Source of the DNA: Desulfobulbaceae bacterium
Lineage (GTDB): Bacteria > Desulfobacterota > Desulfobulbia > Desulfobulbales > Desulfobulbaceae
Assembly: GCA_011391865.1 (NCBI GenBank)
Contig: JAABPV010000011.1
Span: 62,001-126,000 of the forward strand
DNA: 64,000 nucleotides
Direction: 5' to 3'
Shown here: in pieces, positions 61,976 through 64,000 of the stretch
Position numbering within the stretch: the first letter of the stretch is position 1
Layout of the letters: each line of letters begins with the position of its first letter
Position numbers and translations under genes: made by a program
The notes under the pieces: model-generated
The model's database searches: none
Told to the model about the DNA's origin: nothing
What the model saw: the letters and a program-made list of their open reading frames with translations, nothing else

Positions 61976-63148
61976 TCAGCTTGTCATGCATGACAAGGCC
62001 AGAACCGCCGCCCGTTCGGCGCAGCCCGGCGGGCCGAGCTTCTCTGTGACTTCAGCCAAGCCGCGCAGCGTTTCACGGCGGCAGGCGACATCGTCAAGGA
62101 GCAGGCGCAGCTTGGCGGCAAGGGCTGCGGGACTAACCTGCTCTTGCAGCAGCTCCGGGATCACTTCGCGCCCAGCTATCAGGTTTACCAAGGAGAAATG
62201 GCGAAGATGCCGGACGAGCAGGCGGCCCAGCCGGTAGGTCCACGGCGAGAAGCGGTAGGCAGTAACAGAAGGAACGCCGAGGATGGCCAGTTCCAAAGTC
62301 ACAGTGCCGGACGCGGCGGCGGCGGCATCGCAGGCGGCCATCAGGGCGTAGCGCGCGTCGCCGTCAATAACGCGGATATTAAGCCGATTTTGATACAGAG
62401 CAAGGCCGCTCTCTGCAAGCAGCTCCTGCGTGATGGTGGAAGCGCGGGGCAAGAGAAAGAGCCAGTCTCTGCTCTTGTCTTCAGTCGTGAGCAGCTCGGC
62501 GGCGGCGAGGAAGTCCGGCAGCAGCGAGCGGATCTCCTTGGCCCGGCTGCCGGGAAGCAGACCGACCACGCGGCAGTCCGGCGCAAGATCCAAACCATGC
62601 GCTTGGAAGAATTCATCGCGGGAAGGGAGGCGTTCGGGTCGCACTGTGTCCTTGAGCGGATGGCCGACAAATTCAACCGCCACGCCGCGTTTGGCGTAAA
62701 ACTCCTGTTCAAAAGGCAGGATCACCGCCACCCGGTCAGTCAGCCTGCCGATCTTCCGCACCCGTCCGCTGCGCCACGCCCAGACCTGTGGGCTGATGTA
62801 GTAAAAGACCGGGATGCCGAGCTGTTTGGCCTTGGCCGCCAGCAGGAGATTGAAATCCGGGTAGTCAATCAGAATCAGCAGGGCGGGCCGGTCAGCCTGC
62901 ATTCGTTCAATCATCGCCTTGCGGGCGGTAAGGATATCGCCAAGATGACTGAGCACCTCTGTGAGGCCAACCACCGCGATTTTTGAAGCGTCACAGAGCA
63001 GCTCCACCCCGGCAGCGGCCAGCTCTCTGCCGCCGATGCCAGAAAAGCGCAAACCGGGCCGCAGGCGGCGCATCGCTTCAACTAAATGCGCTCCGTGCAT
63101 GTCGCCAGAAGCCTCTCCGGCGACAATCATCACGTGCCGTTCATTCAT
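61976..63148 (-). CDS. lpxB: Lipid-A-disaccharide synthase
   Basis: The start at 63148 (MNERHVMIVAGEASGDMHGA) gives 390 residues. Motifs AGEASGDMHG, LILIDYPDFNLLLA, VFYYISPQVWAWR and GLLPGSRAKEIRSLLP are those of LpxB. It joins UDP-diacylglucosamine and lipid X in lipid A synthesis at the inner membrane. It is last in a run with the HsdR_N-type and KefF-like genes (4-bp gap). Confidence 0.95.
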   Translation of the reverse strand: MNERHVMIVAGEASGDMHGAHLVEAMRRLRPGLRFSGIGGRELAAAGVELLCDASKIAVVGLTEVLSHLGDILTARKAMIERMQADRPALLILIDYPDFNLLLAAKAKQLGIPVFYYISPQVWAWRSGRVRKIGRLTDRVAVILPFEQEFYAKRGVAVEFVGHPLKDTVRPERLPSRDEFFQAHGLDLAPDCRVVGLLPGSRAKEIRSLLPDFLAAAELLTTEDKSRDWLFLLPRASTITQELLAESGLALYQNRLNIRVIDGDARYALMAACDAAAAASGTVTLELAILGVPSVTAYRFSPWTYRLGRLLVRHLRHFSLVNLIAGREVIPELLQEQVSPAALAAKLRLLLDDVACRRETLRGLAEVTEKLGPPGCAERAAVLALSCMTS

Positions 63149-63152
63149 GGCT

Positions 63153-63707
63153 TCACCCGCACCGCTCCTTCCGGCAGCAGACTTCCAGATCAAAGGCGTT
63201 CAGCACCCGCAGGTTGCGCTCCCGCTCCGCGCCGGTGAGCGGCGGACGGGGCGGATGCTGCGCGGTCAGCTCGGCCAGCCGGGCGCGGTCAGGAATGGCC
63301 GTCATGCCAACAGCCAAAACCTTGCCTGCCGCTGTCTCCAGCAGCTCGGCATCCAGACCGTTGGTGACAACCGCCAGAGGAATACAACATGCCGTGTCCA
63401 GCAGCCGCGCCGCTGCCAAAGCTGGTTTTTCCCGCGTGACTAAGGAGCCTGGCCCGTAGCGGAGAATCAGCAGCCGCTGGCTGTTCAGCGAGACGGTCAG
63501 ATCAATCACCGAGCGGACAAAGATGCTGTTGAACAGCGTCTCAATGACCAAGCGCGGCTCCAGCTCGGATTTGGCAAAGCCTTTTTCCTCGACCAAGAGC
63601 CGGGCAAGTTGCTGCCGGAACCGCTCGTCGTCGGTGTCCGGCAGCTCTTCACCGGTGAGATAATCGCGCAGGCTGCCGTAAACGAAATGATGGCCGCGCT
63701 GCTCCAT
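63153..63707 (-). CDS. HsdR N-terminal-domain-type protein (DUF/HSDR_N_2)
   Basis: The start at 63707 (MEQRGHHFVYGSLRDYLTGE) gives 184 residues. The core has ERFRQQLARLLVEEKGFAKS with E, PRLVIETLFNSIFVRSVIDL with D, and LLILRYGPGS. This is the small stand-alone HSDR_N_2 domain, related to type I restriction subunit R but lacking helicase parts. Such genes often lie beside lpxB in Desulfobacterota; the role is unknown. It overlaps the KefF-like gene by one base (TGATG). Confidence 0.78.
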   Translation of the reverse strand: MEQRGHHFVYGSLRDYLTGEELPDTDDERFRQQLARLLVEEKGFAKSELEPRLVIETLFNSIFVRSVIDLTVSLNSQRLLILRYGPGSLVTREKPALAAARLLDTACCIPLAVVTNGLDAELLETAAGKVLAVGMTAIPDRARLAELTAQHPPRPPLTGAERERNLRVLNAFDLEVCCRKERCG

Positions 63708-64000
63708 CAGCCATTTGCAATGGCGATGCCATCCAGCAGGACGCGGTACTCCTCCGCCTGCCGGGCCAGTTCCTCGTCGCTGATGCCGCCCATCGTCACC
63801 GGCAGGATGCTGTGGACGACAAAGGGCGGCAGCCACGTCATGCCGCAGAACGTGGCGGTCTGCTGGAAAGGCCGCAGCAGTTCGCTGATGGTGAAATTGT
63901 TGCTCCCACCGGAGCGGTAGGCATCCTGCGGCCCGCCGGTGGTGACCGCCGTGAGCCAATATTTGCCGTTCATCTTGTCGCCCACGCCCGGAGGATAAGC
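63707..64000 (-). CDS. NAD(P)H-quinone reductase/KefF-like protein, C-terminal part
   Basis: The frame enters from the right edge and ends at 63707. The ~97 visible residues include KYWLTAVTTGGPQDAYR and FQQTATFCGMTWLPPFVVHS. This is the C-terminal half of flavodoxin-like NAD(P)H oxidoreductases such as KefF/KefG, which activate potassium efflux. The flavin-binding N-terminus is outside the window. Confidence 0.82.
   Translation of the reverse strand, partial: AYPPGVGDKMNGKYWLTAVTTGGPQDAYRSGGSNNFTISELLRPFQQTATFCGMTWLPPFVVHSILPVTMGGISDEELARQAEEYRVLLDGIAIANG

Noticed and set aside
61748-61993. Small plus-strand gene across the CAAAAT array
   Set aside because: The frame is only the translation of the palindromic array; it has no family likeness and runs into the lpxB end.

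Overview
The window looks like a chromosomal segment from a Gram-negative, GC-rich (high-50s % by eye) anaerobe. The outer membrane is indicated by LpxB, an O-antigen ligase, several lipoproteins and YajC. A bacterium of the Desulfobacterota, perhaps Desulfobulbales, is suggested by the fused IspDF enzyme, two sigma-54 activators including NtrX, a C_GCAxxG_C_C redox protein, the Aat transferase, and a ThiC-family gene under a cobalamin riboswitch, the pattern of anaerobic 5-hydroxybenzimidazole synthases (BzaF). The taxonomic placement is inference. No phage, transposase or CRISPR array is visible; most of the window is housekeeping sequence with patchy insertions and repeat arrays.

Layout. 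0-13 kb: the ntrY end and ntrX, a secreted protein with 23-residue repeats, a short operon of a zinc-ribbon nuclease-like protein, an orphan LivF ATPase and an aldolase/dehydrogenase, then DUF456, coiled-coil and lipoprotein genes, aat and an acetolactate-synthase-like gene. 13-20 kb: an orphan antitoxin, a MEKHLA-ROCO GTPase gene pair, an FG-GAP repeat protein, an AraC-type fragment beside a truncated papain-like peptidase, and a PilJ-like protein. 20-25 kb (+ strand): a redox protein, a Cys-rich lipoprotein, tgt, a metallophosphoesterase and gabD. 25-31.5 kb: a DUF4469-type protein and an atypical pyruvate kinase separated by 304-bp direct repeats, a displaced dnaA 3' fragment, then an HD hydrolase overlapping dnaA. 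32-38.7 kb: TPR, HIT, secreted and membrane proteins, uppP overlapping an AI-2E-type permease, and an O-antigen ligase.

38.7-44.6 kb is an envelope-stress-type cluster of small proteins: lmo0937-type, DUF3309, BON, three hydrophilic miniproteins, CsbD, YtxH and a collagen-like lipoprotein. It ends at a PAS/sigma-54 activator gene that may control it. 44.7-51.2 kb holds a ferredoxin, cutA, an HD protein, ispDF, RNase P RNA, a chain of four-base overlaps (DUF164-RNase H-brnT-brnA), nif3 and a CAU-anticodon tRNA. 51.2-54.4 kb holds the ThiC/BzaF gene and its riboswitch. A second, truncated riboswitch copy lies on the far side of a nuclease-like/vapBC module. 54-64 kb has gatA, yajC, glk, a displaced 3' fragment of tgt, a large hybrid histidine kinase, lpxB, an HsdR_N-type protein and a partial KefF-like quinone reductase.

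The most unusual features are (i) the riboswitch-controlled ThiC/BzaF gene and its split riboswitch; (ii) fragments of local genes (tgt, dnaA, a leader sequence) copied elsewhere in the window; (iii) several intergenic arrays, each made of its own short word repeated in direct and inverted orientation; and (iv) the miniprotein family in the stress cluster. All functions are read from motifs and context without database searches.
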